Assembly (NCBI GenBank): GCA_012295275.1
Contig: CM022670.1
Coordinates: 39,409,751-39,472,250 of the forward strand
Direction: 5' to 3'
Source: Chrysomallon squamiferum
Taxonomy: Eukaryota; Mollusca; Gastropoda; Neomphalida; Peltospiridae
Length of the DNA: 62,500 bases
How positions within the stretch are numbered: position 1 is the first letter of the stretch; the number at the start of each line of letters is the position of its first letter. The notes under the pieces were generated by a model. That model was given only the letters and a program-made list of their open reading frames with translations. It searched no databases and was not told the DNA's origin. Both the position numbers and the translations under genes were made by a program. Below, piece after piece: positions 26,386 through 39,743 of this stretch.

Positions 26386-28192
26386 AATCCAAATGATTCC
26401 TATTTCAACAGTCCAAAAAGAGATCTCTCAAAAATCAGTTAACAGATCAGAAATGAAAGCACAGCAATCTACTCATTAGGACACTCATTAATTTGTCACC
26501 ATGCAGCTCAAATTTATGATTGATAGCATTTCATAGCCGGAAGTGTTTTTGAAAAAAATTTTCTCTCCCCACCATAACCTCAACAAATATTTTACGATTG
26601 AAAATGTTTTAGCAGTACAGAATGCTCTTTCAAAGTGTTGTGCACTACTGACATGCTCGTTAATCAAAGGTGTCATTTATTTTTTAATTCTTTCAGTTTT
26701 GCTGGTTGTCATTATTATCATCATTATCACCATCTTTATGTTGGGACTTCTAAATCTTTGGTTGTCAGTGCATACGTATTATGTTGTGGAGTTAGTATTT
26801 GCTTCTTTATTTTTTTTTAGTTAGATTATTTTCTATTGCTGCTTTGATTTTGGTTTTTTTCTCTGAAATGCAATTTGATAAAACTAAATAAAGAGGTTGT
26901 GCATCCAATTAAGAAGTAGCTGTTGAAAGCCTGTCTTTCAGTTATTTATAATTATGCTTTCATATGTAACTGAGTATGTACATACAACATACCTGTTAAA
27001 CCATATTTATACAATATCACAAAATATTGTCTAATCTTGTAAAATCTTATCTCTGTAGCAGTTCAGATGTTTGAGTAGTTGTTTTTAATTAGTTCAGTTT
27101 CAAGATCAACTGATTAAACCATATACATACAGTATCACAAAATATTGTCTAATCTTGTAAAATTATATCAGAGTAGTTGTCTTTAATTTATTCAGTTGCA
27201 AGATCAGCCAGTTTACTGGACATAATTGATCTGAAACTTTTTATTAACTGACATTAGTGATCTTGTATAAAAGAACTGCGATCAATTTTTGAATGACATT
27301 TTTTTTTACATTTAATTAGTATAAAAAAAAAAATAAAAAAAATGGTATCTAATGTCCATTAAAAGAAAAAATTATATAAATATCATAGTAAATAAATAAC
27401 TGTCATGTTGATGAAAGTTTATAAATATTTATATTTCAATGAAATTGTATTTTATATCCAGAAATAGAATTAAATAAGATAAATTTCAATATTAAACAAT
27501 GAATCAGTAATTTTTGATTTTATAATGACTTTTAAAATAATAATAATAATAAGAAGAAAAGAAATAAGAAATATCAGTTACAGTTGTGGATTGTTACTAC
27601 AAACTGTTTATGAGAAATTCTGTTTCTTGATCACAGTCTTTGTAATACATGAATACTTTTAGAATTAAAGCAAAACATAACTGATTCTAAACAGAAAACA
27701 CTAACAAAAGGAATTTTAAAAATAGTATTTATATTTCAAAACAGGTATCAAAATCAAATCTACATCTAATTGTTACTAAATGATGATAATAATAAGAAGA
27801 AATATTTAACAGTATTTATTATTCAAATTGGTATCTGAATTAAAAAATAATTTCTTGTACATAATTAGAAATGTTTATAAAAATATGTGTATGTAGTTTT
27901 CAATTTCTTTAAATGAAACAGGCAAAATAAAACAATTCTGGATGTAATTCAGCACTGATCTAATTTTTATAAACAATTACAATTATGCGTATTTATGTGA
28001 CCATCATATAGTATGTGGACATTTTACTTTAGGTCACAAATCTCAAACTAATCAATAAAGTTGTCTGTCTTCCCCTTTTAAATCAATGATTAAAAAAAAA
28101 AATCTATGTAAATGGTGAGGAGGTTAAAATTCTGATGTTTTTTAAATTTCAAACCTGCAGAAATAAAATAATAAATATGAAATGGGTAAAAT
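26386..28192. other. Intergenic region between metalloprotease and kelch gene
   Basis: Upstream region of the metalloprotease and 3' flank of the kelch gene, both on the minus strand. It contains a two-copy tandem duplication at about 26993-27207. No coding segment is supported; the open frames near 26543-26824 are AT-rich and have no homology I can recognise. Confidence 0.5.
26993..27207. repeat. Two-copy tandem duplication, unit about 105-117 bp
   Basis: The series TTAAACCATAT, ATCACAAAATATTGTCTAAT, CTTGTAAAAT, GAGTAGTTGT and CAAGATCA occurs in the same order in two adjacent copies (26993-27109 and 27110-27207), the second shorter by an internal deletion. Confidence 0.8.
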
Positions 28193-29932
28193 TTAATCAG
28201 AAAAGTTACAGTTTTCAGTCTGGGCCGGTAAATTAAGAAAAGCTCGATGTATTAAAACCTTCTGACAACCGAACATGTTAGCTTTTCTGAAGAGAGCATG
28301 AGGCAGAGTACACGGTTTTCTTGCAGAGTTCTCATCGCTGGTAATGTCCACACTGATCATGTCATCAAACGACTCACTGCCCGATGGGTACCTCGTTTCT
28401 CCTCCTGCAACAACCAGGTCACCTTTGTGAAGGAACACACCAAAATTGTAACGGTCGAAGTTTGGAATTTTTGTGAAAGGAAACAGAGACCCATCTTCAA
28501 AAACTCTCTTAATGACTCCATTGGTGAAAACAAGAAAAATTTCGTCCTCTACCACCAAAGTTCTGCTTTCAGAGGTTGGAGTTGGCAAGTACGTTGCTAT
28601 GCTAGCAGTTCCAGTTTCAATGTCCATCACTTGAACTTCTTGTGTCTGTCTGTTCAGAGTTCCTCGCCCACCGAACACCAGCAGTGATTTGCCAACAATG
28701 GCTGAAGAGGTGGAGTAGACACCAAACACAAGATCACTAAAATGTCGCCAGGAACACTGAGAAACATCGTAAATGTCAATGCCAGTCAGTGCACCTTGGT
28801 GTTTATTGCACCCACCAATAACGTAGAGGGATTCCCGATCTGAAATCATTTCGTGGTAGCATCGTTTGACAGTCATCTTGGGACAGTCCAGCCACTGGTT
28901 TATCTCACTGTTGTACCTTATCAAGTAGGTCTGCATTCCAGACTTTCCTGAAACATATACATCATTAGCATGTGTACAGACAGCAAATCCAACACCAGGA
29001 TCTACTGGTAGAGGTTCTAGACTAAACCACTGTTTCTGAATGAAGCTGTAAGCATTGACACAAGGGTGCAGTCCAGCTGATGTTCTCACTCCCAAGGCAA
29101 TCAGGACTTCTTCAAAATGTCTGAGATTAACATTGTCCAGAGATGACTGTTCAGATCTGTTTGTCCTTTCACAAAGAACTGGCTCGATTATACTGACTAT
29201 ATCATTGTCTTTATTTCCATATGAAAGAATCTTTTCTAAAGTTTTGTTTGACAGAAGTGGCACTCTCAGGCACTGACAGATTTGCTGGAGATGAACAGAC
29301 CTGGTGAAGTCATGTTCCACCCACTGCAAAGCTGTGTCAGCGACAGTGTCTTCATCTGGCAGTCTCAACTCATTGTCAGAAAGAAACAGAACAAGTTCAT
29401 CGATATCCAGCGACATAATGTCTCCAGCCTTGAATATCTCACCAAAATGTCTCAGTATAAATCTGTATGCTTTCTTGAACATTGATTCACAATTCAAACA
29501 TTTCGCCAGCTTCCAGATTCCAATAGCATTCTCAGCTGAGAGCTGCTCTGTGTAAAAATGTTCACAGTAGTTTTGTAAACACTTTAATTGAAGCAGAGTG
29601 GAAGCTCGTAACATGTCTTCTGCACTGTCAGCATGAACAACACAGCACTGTCCTTCATAGTAAAAGGTGAGAACATCCTGAAATATTTTACTGGAAATGC
29701 CCGACAGCGTAACTTTTCCCTCAAGACTTTCTTTCATGCCTGATGTAAACATTGCTTGGAAATAGTCAGAAATAGCACACAAAACAACTCTGTGACATCG
29801 AAATGTCGTTCCATCAACCTCTATCTCAGTGTCAGTGAATGCAGCAGTGTCCAGACAGCGTTTCAGACCATCTAGAACTGAAAAAGCTATCTTCCAGTTC
29901 CAACAGTCAGTCTGAGAATTTCTTTCCATCAT
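28193..29932 (-). CDS. BTB-BACK-kelch (KLHL-type) protein
   Basis: A 579-aa protein in one coding exon, probably a substrate adaptor of a Cullin-3 ubiquitin ligase. The BTB domain covers about residues 25-130 (TDTEIEVDG, FRCHRVVLCAISDYFQAMF), the BACK domain about 135-240 (SAENAIGIWKLAKCLNC, followed by ALQWVEHD), and kelch repeats about 290-560 (YVIGGCNK, LLVFGGRG, LVVAGGET). The Gly-Gly pairs of the repeats are partly degenerate. It starts at the first of two adjacent ATGs. A TTTAATACAG acceptor about 55 bp upstream (about 29986) suggests a spliced 5' UTR. It resembles the kelch-like family in general; I cannot assign an orthologue. It is divergent from ASNSD1. Confidence 0.93.
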   Translation of the reverse strand: MMERNSQTDCWNWKIAFSVLDGLKRCLDTAAFTDTEIEVDGTTFRCHRVVLCAISDYFQAMFTSGMKESLEGKVTLSGISSKIFQDVLTFYYEGQCCVVHADSAEDMLRASTLLQLKCLQNYCEHFYTEQLSAENAIGIWKLAKCLNCESMFKKAYRFILRHFGEIFKAGDIMSLDIDELVLFLSDNELRLPDEDTVADTALQWVEHDFTRSVHLQQICQCLRVPLLSNKTLEKILSYGNKDNDIVSIIEPVLCERTNRSEQSSLDNVNLRHFEEVLIALGVRTSAGLHPCVNAYSFIQKQWFSLEPLPVDPGVGFAVCTHANDVYVSGKSGMQTYLIRYNSEINQWLDCPKMTVKRCYHEMISDRESLYVIGGCNKHQGALTGIDIYDVSQCSWRHFSDLVFGVYSTSSAIVGKSLLVFGGRGTLNRQTQEVQVMDIETGTASIATYLPTPTSESRTLVVEDEIFLVFTNGVIKRVFEDGSLFPFTKIPNFDRYNFGVFLHKGDLVVAGGETRYPSGSESFDDMISVDITSDENSARKPCTLPHALFRKANMFGCQKVLIHRAFLNLPAQTENCNFSD

Positions 29933-31061
29933 ATGTTTTTTTTGCTGTGTACTTATTTCAGCTTAAGTCTTGATGGTATTTCTTTCTGTATTAAAAAAAG
30001 TTACATACTTAATGTTCATTTAAATTTAAAAAAAAAAAAAAAAATGAATACAAAATAAATACATAATAATAATAAAAAAAAAAAAAAATACAATAAAATA
30101 AAATAAAAAAAATAATAAAAAGAAAATAATAACAATAACAATAACAAAAACAAAATAATGTACTGATGAGATATAAATTATAAGGCTAAAACGTTTAAAT
30201 ATAATATTTTTATATATTTATAATAATATTAATATTGTTATTTATCTTGATAAACTGTTTGCTATAGCTCTTTGTTTAATTCAATGTAATATAGAATTTA
30301 AAAATTTGAATTGTTTAATATCCTGTATTACCTAAATGAATACAATAATATTTATAAATTTTAAAATAAAAACGAAAAGGTGTCGTAAATACATCTAATA
30401 AAAATTTCCCTTAAGTTTCCATCTTAGTGAAGTACTTGGGGATCTCAAAAAAGCATTTGGGTTGGGCCCTACCTCTTATTAAGTTGATTATACAATTAAT
30501 AACCCGAAACTGGAAATTCTGTCACAACAATTTATTAATTACGATCACATTAATAGCTTTATCTTCCTATAAATATTTCTCGAAATCTAAGTTAATATCA
30601 ATGTATGACTTTAATTTCTTATGTTTGTTGAATAAAATACCTATACAGTATACTCTCACTTTGTTATGAATCACTGGACGAAAACAACATAGATACAAGT
30701 TTGGAGACTTATTAGATTGATGTCCCTTGATTTACCAAGGGACATAATTATCCTGAAACAACCATTACCCAGTCACCGAGACAGAAATCTATAGTAACTT
30801 AACATTAAAATAGACGTACAAAATTTCAGCGGTCCACTGTTTGATTTTAAACTAAATATTCGGTTATTCGGTCTCGATCGATACGAAATATTCATTTGTT
30901 TGTTTCACACAAGTTATACTATTCAACTGTACTTTTGTTTACACAAAAACCTATACGTATAATACTGTATACGGTACACTGAAGTGTACACTAACACTGA
31001 TACAGTTTTAAGCAGAATAAGGGATAATTTTATAAAAGGAAAAGTAATAAACATAGACGTC
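29933..31061. promoter_or_regulatory. Divergent kelch/ASNSD1 promoter region
   Basis: Head-to-head start codons are 1.13 kb apart. The left half is A/T simple sequence (30020-30160). The right half is more complex and holds a perfect hairpin, TGTCCCTTG-ATTTAC-CAAGGGACA, at 30721-30744, overlapping AAGGGACATAATTAT (30737-30751). The hairpin is described under findings. Transcription start sites cannot be placed. Confidence 0.45.
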
Positions 31062-31134
31062 ATGTGCGGAATTTGCTGTGTACTGTCTCCTGCATGGCTT
31101 GAGATCAATATCGTAATTATCATCATCATCACCG

Positions 31135-31232
<98 letters not shown>

Positions 31233-34200
31233 CAAAGCAAGAGTAAAATAAAATTAAAAAGAAACGAGTTTTCTTGATTCTGAAATTATATGAAGGTTTT
31301 ATAAGTAAAAAAAAATAATTTATTTTGACTCGGCATTTATGCGAAGAAAAAACCCGTTAGTGTTTAAGTTTGTTGTTTTGTAGTTATTCATTTTAAGTAC
31401 TAATAGTATAGTGTTAGTCTTCATTTTTTTTTAAGTACCAGAAATCATTCACCAATTTATTTGTTTCATTTATGGCAGGAACAGATAAAAAAGACATCCA
31501 CTTTGCAGAATCGTGGTCCAGATTTCCATAGTCATTATGTTTCTAATATTTCGGACGATTTCTCAATTCACTTGTTTGGATTTGTTTTACATCTGCGTGG
31601 AAATGGAACACAACAGCCTGTTGGGAATGAAAACAAAGACCAGTTACTTTGGAATGGAGAAATATTTGGAGGATACACAGTAATTATTAAAACATCATCT
31701 CTCTCTGAACAACCATCATTCATTCATTTTTGTTGTTATTATTATTATTTTAATTTTTATTAACTGTTTCTAATGTTATTGTACATACCATAACTAGATT
31801 TAGACTAAGCCTCTAAACCAGTACATTCCATTTTTTCATGATAAGCTTATCAGTAAATTATTAAGTTTATCCTTTAAGTTTCTGTTCACATGCACACATA
31901 TCACACACACACACACACACCCACTAGCATGGATACATACACAAAGTAAAGACTGTACTGGAATTATATATTTATGAATATTTCAGGTCGATGAAGAATG
32001 TAACGACACAGAGTTTCTGTATGGATGTCTGTCAGACAGTTCAGAGCCATGTGACATCATTCACACACTGGCTAGAGTTCAAGGACCATGGTCATTTATA
32101 TTCTGGCAGGTAACAAATACTCTTTGAAAATATATTTCTGCTGAACTGTTGTATATTGATGGAGATAATCAGCAATTCATATATAATGATGTTACCTATC
32201 ATAAACTGAATGAAGCATCATTCCTTACTACAAAGCTGTAGTGAGATAAAATTACTGTAAGACCAAGGCAGTCTGGTCTTTGCTGTAACTGAGGCTTTTT
32301 ATCTTGTTTTAGTAATGCATCAGGTTATAAAGGACACACAAACAGCCATTTAACAAACAAAAATAGAAACATTTATTATTATTTTTTGCTGACCAGAGAT
32401 ATTAACTTTTGAAACATAAAAGGGAAACAAAAAAAAAATTAAATTTGGAGTAATAATTATTTCACATTTATTGTATTAAAATAGTGAGTTTAAAATAACA
32501 TACAATTGGATTTGTGATTTTTGTTTTCAGGCTAAATATCATCGGTTGTGGTTTGGAAGAGATGTGTTTGGAAGAAGAAGTTTGTTCTGGCATTTACCAG
32601 AAAATGAATCCGATGTTTTCTGTTTGTCTTCAGTCCAAGTAGAACCCTGGGTTAGATAAAAAGTTTTTTAAAAAATGTATTCTTAAAATTGTAAATTAAT
32701 CTAACTCACAACAGACCCTTGAGATAATGTTCTTGTTAGAAATGTTGTTTACAATAACAGATACCAGTTAGATCTGATTAAATTAAGTTTAATTCATGTA
32801 AACCTATTAACTTTATAATTTTAAATAATATATATAATATTTCATTCTTTTATGTATATTTACTCTGTATTTAATACTAGTAAATTAACACAGGAATTTA
32901 AAAATATTGATTTAAAAAAAAAAAATGTTTTCCTTTCTGTTTCAGAGATTTTCTGAAATCCCATCTGTAGGAATTTTTTGTCTACAGTTTTCAGACAATC
33001 CATCGAACACATTAAATTCAAAACCAGAATTAACTCTTTATCCTTGGCCAGATGTTGTCTGGCCTGGTACCACAAACCTAGTCACTTCAACCAGTCCAGA
33101 CAGTCTTAAACAGCACCTTTATACTGATCATACATATTTTAATGTAGGCATGGACACAAGTTTGAAATTTTCAACATGGATGCCAACCTTTAACTCAGAA
33201 TTACCTTCCAGTGATTGGTCAGTGCCTTCATGTGACCAGACTGTAACAAATAATAAGGAATCAATGGTAGAATATTTAAGAAATTTGACTGAAAATAATG
33301 AAGTTTTAAGAAAAGCTGCAAGACAGTTTGTGAATTTACTTCAGACAGCAGTGAAAATAAGAAGTTATAATCTGCCACGAGTGAAAAAACATTGCCAAGA
33401 AAAACATGTTTGCACACCTAGTCAGTGTTATCCTGATATAGATGTTAATGATATAGGTGAAACTGTCACAGGAGACTGTGTGTTAAATAATGAAAGCAGC
33501 AGTGTTACCAAATTAGCAGAAAAATTAACAGTTGGTGAAAATGAAGAATGGAGTAATGATGTAGATCTTTCAGAAGAGAATCTCGATGCAGTAAGACCAG
33601 AAGCTCATGTTGCTGTATTATTTTCTGGAGGAATTGATTCCACAGTTATAGCAGCTTTAGCAGACAGGTATTTTTATATGTGATATATTTCATATTTGGG
33701 TATATAAGTGTTTTGTTTTTATTTTCATTACAAGAAATCTGAAGATACATTTAGGTTAAGGATCATTATACATATCATCTCTACTAATGTTAACAACATC
33801 TGTAAACAAAATGTTTATACAGTTTTGTTCTTCAGTTAGTTAGTTATCTAATGCTATCTAATTTTATTTTAAAAATTATCTGACACAGTTTTATTAACTT
33901 GATTTACCATAATATAACTATTAAACTGTTAATACTACTATTACTACTACTACTACTACTAATAATAATAATACAAAAAATAAGTAAAGATGTTTTTATT
34001 TTACAGAGTGATTCCACCAGATGAATCAATTGATTTATTAAACGTAGCTTTTGAACAAGCCAAAAATGGTCCTCTTAAGAAAAATGAAAAGAAACAGAAG
34101 ACTGAAGGGTTTGTATTTTTAATTTGATTGTAATTTAATAGTTCAATAATTTATGTATAAATAAGAAACATTAATTGCACAGTTGGACAGCTGAAATGCT

Positions 34201-34862
34201 AAACTTAAAACAAATGATTTTACTATAAGGCCATTGTTCTGAATTCAGCAAAGGAATTGGCCTTTTTAATCAACATTAAACTACAGATAGACAAAGTATT
34301 TATCTATCTATCTATCTATATATCTATATCTATATCTATTTATTATTATTATTATTATTATTATTGTTGCTATTATTATTGTTGTTATTGTTATTGTTAT
34401 TGTTATTGATATTATTATTGCTATTGCTATTATTATTATTATTATTATTAATGTTGTTATTGGTATTGCTATTACTATTATTAGTATTGTTGTTATTGTT
34501 ATTATTGTTATTATTATTGTTGTTGTTATAGTTATTATTGTTGTTGTTGTTGTTATTGTTATTATTATCCTTTTTCAGAAGTCAGTGTCAACAGGAGAAA
34601 AACTTTGAAGTCCCTGATAGACTGACTGGATACACAGCTTTGTCTGAATTAAACCCAAAACGAATTTGGAATTTTATAGAGGTTGTTAATAATTATTCAT
34701 TTACTAATGCTAACAGTTATCAGTTTATGAAAAGTTTAATTAATTAGACAGTGGATCATTAAAAGAAGAAAGGAATAGAAAATAGGCATATAATTTCATC
34801 TGTTAAAACATAAAAATGATTGCAGATATTAAATTATGATATCTGCACAGTTATTTTGAAAT

Positions 34863-34896
<34 letters not shown>

Positions 34897-35888
34897 TTGT
34901 CTAATTTCAGATCAATGTAACCAAGTCCGAACTTCAGGAATTTAGGTAAATGTTTTGACATTATCAGTATTGCTGTTATTGTTATTATTAATTAATTCAG
35001 ATATTACTACTGCTACCATTGTGTTTTGTTTCAAGTTTGAAAGCAAAATATGCTTCATTGAAGAATACCTTTGATAATATGGACAAATAACATAAGTACA
35101 GGTTATGTACTTCAGAGTCATTGTTTTATTTATTTTAAATACTAACCTTTGCTAATAATAAAGCATAACAGTCTCAAAAATGAAGATGCATATAAAATAG
35201 TGTAAGTTTATGTTCAGAGATGGGTTTTTTTTTTAAAAGAAACAAAAAAAGAGGCTTTTTAGACATAGGGTATGGCAGAGGCAATCCTTAAAAAGAAGAA
35301 AACTGTAGAAATTAACTAAATGGATGACTGCAGATAATGGTGAATTGATTTTCAGATGCCAGAGAGTGAGCAGTTTGATTTATCCTCTCAATTCAGTCCT
35401 GGATGACAGTATTGGCTGTGCAGTGTGGTTTGCAGCAAGAGGTGAAGGCATTGTGGGTAATGGGCCAAACAGAGGCATGAAGTACAAGAGCAGTGCAAAA
35501 GTAACATATTTCAGAAAAAGGCATTTGAAAAAAAAATCTATAACTCCAAAAAAAAAAAAAAAAAAAAAATAATAATAAAAAAAAAAAAAAAAAAATCCTA
35601 CATGATATTATAAATCTACAAATGGTAATAATGTTTCTAAGGCATAAAAGATTATCAACAGTGATTATGTTGTTTGAAATCCAGCTTTGAGGTGAAATTT
35701 TTATTATTATTTGTTTTTTTTTAATTAGGAAAGATTTCATTGTAAAATTTGATGTTATAAAGAAAACTGTTTGATTGCAGGTTATTCTCTGTGGAATGGG
35801 AGCTGATGAACAGTTGGCTGGTTATTCCAGACACAGATCCACTTTCAGGTTTTTACACTTTTCTTTGCAATAACACAGCTTTTACCCA

Positions 35889-35927
<39 letters not shown>

Positions 35928-37147
35928 TTTATATCCAAATGTTTTTACTTTTGGATTAAAAAAGTTGGTAGTGGAGACTTATTAAATAAATAGCAATGTA
36001 GATCACTTTTGATTTCATTGTATATAAGTAAATACTGTACATGTCTGTGAATCTGTGTGCCAGTAATTTCTCAGTAGTATTAGATAAATAACTGTGCATT
36101 TAGAAGTGTTTGTTAATTTGTTGATGGAGTAAAATATTTTATTTTATAGAGATAAAGGGTGGTCTGGCATCTTGAAAGAAACAGAGTTGGAGATTACAAG
36201 AATATCAGCCAGAAATCTTGGTAGAGATGATAGGTGACTTCATTGTTAATTTGTTTTTATATTTGAAATTTAGTAATATTAACTTTATGATTGTATTAAA
36301 TTTATTACAAGAAGTAAACATTATTTACATTTAAATATGATGAATATGTTCAATTTTAAAACTTTTTCACTAAGTTTTTATTTCATAGACATTATTTCAT
36401 ACAGTCTGGTTTTAATTGAATATTTTTACACAAAGTTTATTATTTAATTTATACTTTAAATTGTATGAGAAAAATTGAAATAATAATTAATTAATTTTAT
36501 TACTGTACTGACATCTTTCTCAGTTCAAAATGTTACTGTTATCTGGCAAAACTGGTAACCAAGTGGTTAATTTAGACCATTTTACATTTATTTCTTTTTT
36601 GTAATTCACAGAATTATTGCAGACCATGGAAAGGAATCTCGCATTCCATTTTTGGATGAGCAGGTTGTCAGTTTCCTTGCTTCTCTTCCCATGCATCTCA
36701 AAGTAAGAACAATTTTAATAATAACAGTAAAATACAACAGATGTTTTATTATTTAGCATCCATAGATTTAATAAGGCACACTGGTTTGTGGCATAAGGTT
36801 GATTTTTAAAAACTGAAAAGAAAGTAGTAGTCAACACATCATTATATTCTTGGTGTGAAATAAGTTATGTACTGTAACACGTGTAAGAAAGGAAATTTCT
36901 TGTTATTATTGTGCGTTTTAACAGGCACAAATAATTTTGTTTGTCTGTTTAAAATTTCCAGGCAGATCTCAGTTTACCTCGAGGACTTGGAGAAAAGCTT
37001 GTGTTAAGAGTAGCAGCTCTTGAACTTGGTTTGTCTTCCACTGCTGTTCTGCCCAAACGAGCAATTCAGTTTGGGTCAAGGATTGCAAAGATGGAAAATC
37101 GCAAGGAGAAAGCTTCTGATGTCTGCACCAGACTTACTGATCAATAA
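31062..37147 (+). CDS. ASNSD1: Asparagine synthetase domain-containing protein 1
   Basis: ASNSD1 homologue, 676 aa (human 643). Exons: 31062-31112, 31479-31679, 31987-32109, 32531-32650, 32946-33667, 34007-34108, 34579-34681, 34911-34945, 35356-35500, 35781-35848, 36150-36233, 36612-36702, 36962-37147; phases agree. The N-terminal glutamine-amidotransferase-like half begins MCGICC, with Cys2 in the nucleophile position, then NRGPDF, HLRG and [10 protein letters not shown]. The synthetase half has the PP-loop SGGIDS (392-397), [43 protein letters not shown] and a C-terminal [15 protein letters not shown]. These match vertebrate ASNSD1, whose biochemical activity is not well defined. The first exon is only 17 codons; its donor (GTAATT) is set by phase. 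Residues about 240-375 are a poorly conserved Ser/Asn/Glu-rich linker. Confidence 0.93.
31136..31230. repeat. (TG)n-(GA)n compound microsatellite by ASNSD1 exon 1
   Basis: (TG)22 at 31136-31179 and (GA)n at 31184-31230, starting 24 bp after the exon 1 donor of ASNSD1. Confidence 0.97.
34310..34570. repeat. (TTA/TTG)n compound microsatellite in ASNSD1 intron 6
   Basis: About 260 bp of TATC, ATT and GTT units that run to within about 10 bp of the exon 7 acceptor (exon starts at 34579), so the array forms the polypyrimidine environment of that splice site. Confidence 0.93.
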
Positions 37148-39245
37148 TTAACTCCTTTTTTTTTTTTTTTTTTTTTTTTAAATTTGTATTTTTAAGAATA
37201 CCTGGTAAATTTTTATGATTTTATTTGTGTGCAGTGCTGCAAATAAAATTTTATATTTTTATTATCTTTGTAATTTTTGAAAAATTTCCTTGAGATGCTA
37301 TGTGTGATGTAGAAACAATTTGTTTTTATCCAGGCTGCTGGTATTATAAGCAATCATTCTTAATGATAATAATTAATAACAAAAGAATGACATACAGAAG
37401 TATTCAAGAGGTATTTAGAAATGTTTCAGATAAAAAGATTCATCTTAAAATCCATATGTTTCTAGAATAAAATAATAATAAAAAAAAGATTACTGAAACT
37501 ATCACTCAAGATTTGGTTTTAAAGGAATTTATATTTTATCAACTTTAATCTTTTGACTACTCACTTTTGTGATATCTGAAAATGTTTAATATGGAACGGA
37601 ATATAATTACTATACCAGCCCATTTTGTTATAGACTAAAAAAGATCAACATGGCATCATTAAAATATTATTAAAAAGATGTTAGAAGTAAGTTTATTAAA
37701 TTTAAATAACATACAAAAATTGTTTAAGATGCTGTAACGCCAGCCACAAAATCTTTCAATGAAGTTTTAGATGCTTTTCATTTACATTGAGACTAACTAT
37801 TATTTCTTAATGAACAGAAATAAAGCAACACATTCGAGCATAAAATCAGTTTATGTTGTTACACAGAATAATAACATAATGAACATGAAACACATTTGTA
37901 CAAAACATGAGTTCCACACCATTATCTTCAAACATTGCAGAGCAAGCATCATCTTCCCATCTCAGTCATCACCGTATATTTAGACTGGTCTTCTAACAAC
38001 AATATAAATATTCTTTTTACATGTCAAATCTTTTTTCTTTTTTCAAAATCTGTAACATAATACATAACCTACAGAAATGTTACAAAAACACAAAAAATAA
38101 TATAAAGAAATAATAAGAAATAATAAAAAATAATAATAATCATAATTTTTTTTTTAATTTAAAATTATTATTATTCTACTTCATTATATGTATTTACTGT
38201 TAATTATTAGTAAATCAAAATGTTACATTTTAAAGATTTAGAATTAACAAAATACAGGTGATCAAATACTTATTAACATTTGTAACAATATCTGCAGGCG
38301 AATATTATTCATGATGCAAAAGTGTGAAATACAAAGATTTTTGAAAAAAATAAACAAAAGTAAACAAAAGCTTATCTTGGGCACATAAAAGCAACAATAC
38401 ACTTGCGTAGACCATTTTTCAAAGTGTTTCACGTTAATAATTTACCGATTATGTAAAATACAAACAAATATTTCTACTATCTCATGTATGTATGGGCATA
38501 TTACAGACCAACAGTATTGCATATCATCAATGAATAAACAATAACAAGTTTATATATGTTGGGAACATCTGCTCACATAAGATCAAAATACCTATCAGTA
38601 CATTCCTATACACTAATCGACAGAATGATTGTATCCATTTTAGAGATAAGTAAAATTGTTTAGAGATCAGTTTTTAATTACAATATTTAGAAAAAAAATA
38701 ATAAATAAATATATATATATATACAGAGAATTCTTAATGGTTAACAGATAAAGAATGTGTTAAAAGATTAACTATTTTTAGCATGTTTTTTTTTGTTTGT
38801 TAAATCATGTTAATCAGGATACTGATATTAAAAGTAGCTTTAATAAAAGGAAAAAACTGCTGTTGATTGTATTTTTAATTAATGAAGATTATATATACAC
38901 ACACATATATATATATATATATGAAATAAGAGCTATATGAAATATAAGTTATCCATCCCTGTGTTACTTTTTATATATTTTGTATTTAAACTAAATAATA
39001 TCAGCCAATAGTGAAACATCAGGGATCTTCTCACTGACAATTCACAATATCTTTTCACAAGCAACAGACATCTAAGAAAATCTAAATTTTTATCCACGTT
39101 AATCTTATTTTACGTTTGGACTCGTAATTTCAGTCTGTTACAACAAACCTCTGAGAACAACACTGTTCTAGAGTAAAAACTTTCCTATCATCACTGGGCA
39201 GTTATTTTGTAACAGACAAACACATTAGTATCAAAGTGCTGAAAA

Positions 39246-39283
<38 letters not shown>

Positions 39284-39712
39284 AACTATCAACTACATAA
39301 CACTAAATAATATAACATTCACAGTCTGTTTTAGCTGCCGTGAAAAAGTAACGTAGTAGTGTCTTTATAAATAAACCAGCTTTGTTATATACCAAAATAA
39401 TAATAATAAAACAAAATTAATTAATAAAGAGAATAAAATACAAACCAGCTGTTAACACAATCAGCAAACTTAATGAAGCATTAGCAGGATACATGTAAAT
39501 ACAACACAACACACACACCTAATTATATGCATGAAATTCATCAGAAAATCTTTTGAAAACGTCATGTTGATATTAAAAGGATTACTGAAGAGAACGTTAT
39601 TTTTGATGGAGAATAGTCCCAGCTTTTTATATTGTATAACTATAGCAGATGCCAAACTATTCTTTTTCTGTTTATTGCATTATTAATGCTAGATTAGTCT
39701 GATCCTAATGAT

Positions 39713-39743
<31 letters not shown>

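Noticed and set aside
30427-30669. 80-codon + strand open frame upstream of ASNSD1
   Set aside because: AT-rich, Ile/Leu-rich, no splice or homology support. I considered an upstream coding frame like the one known in vertebrate ASNSD1 transcripts but see no similarity.
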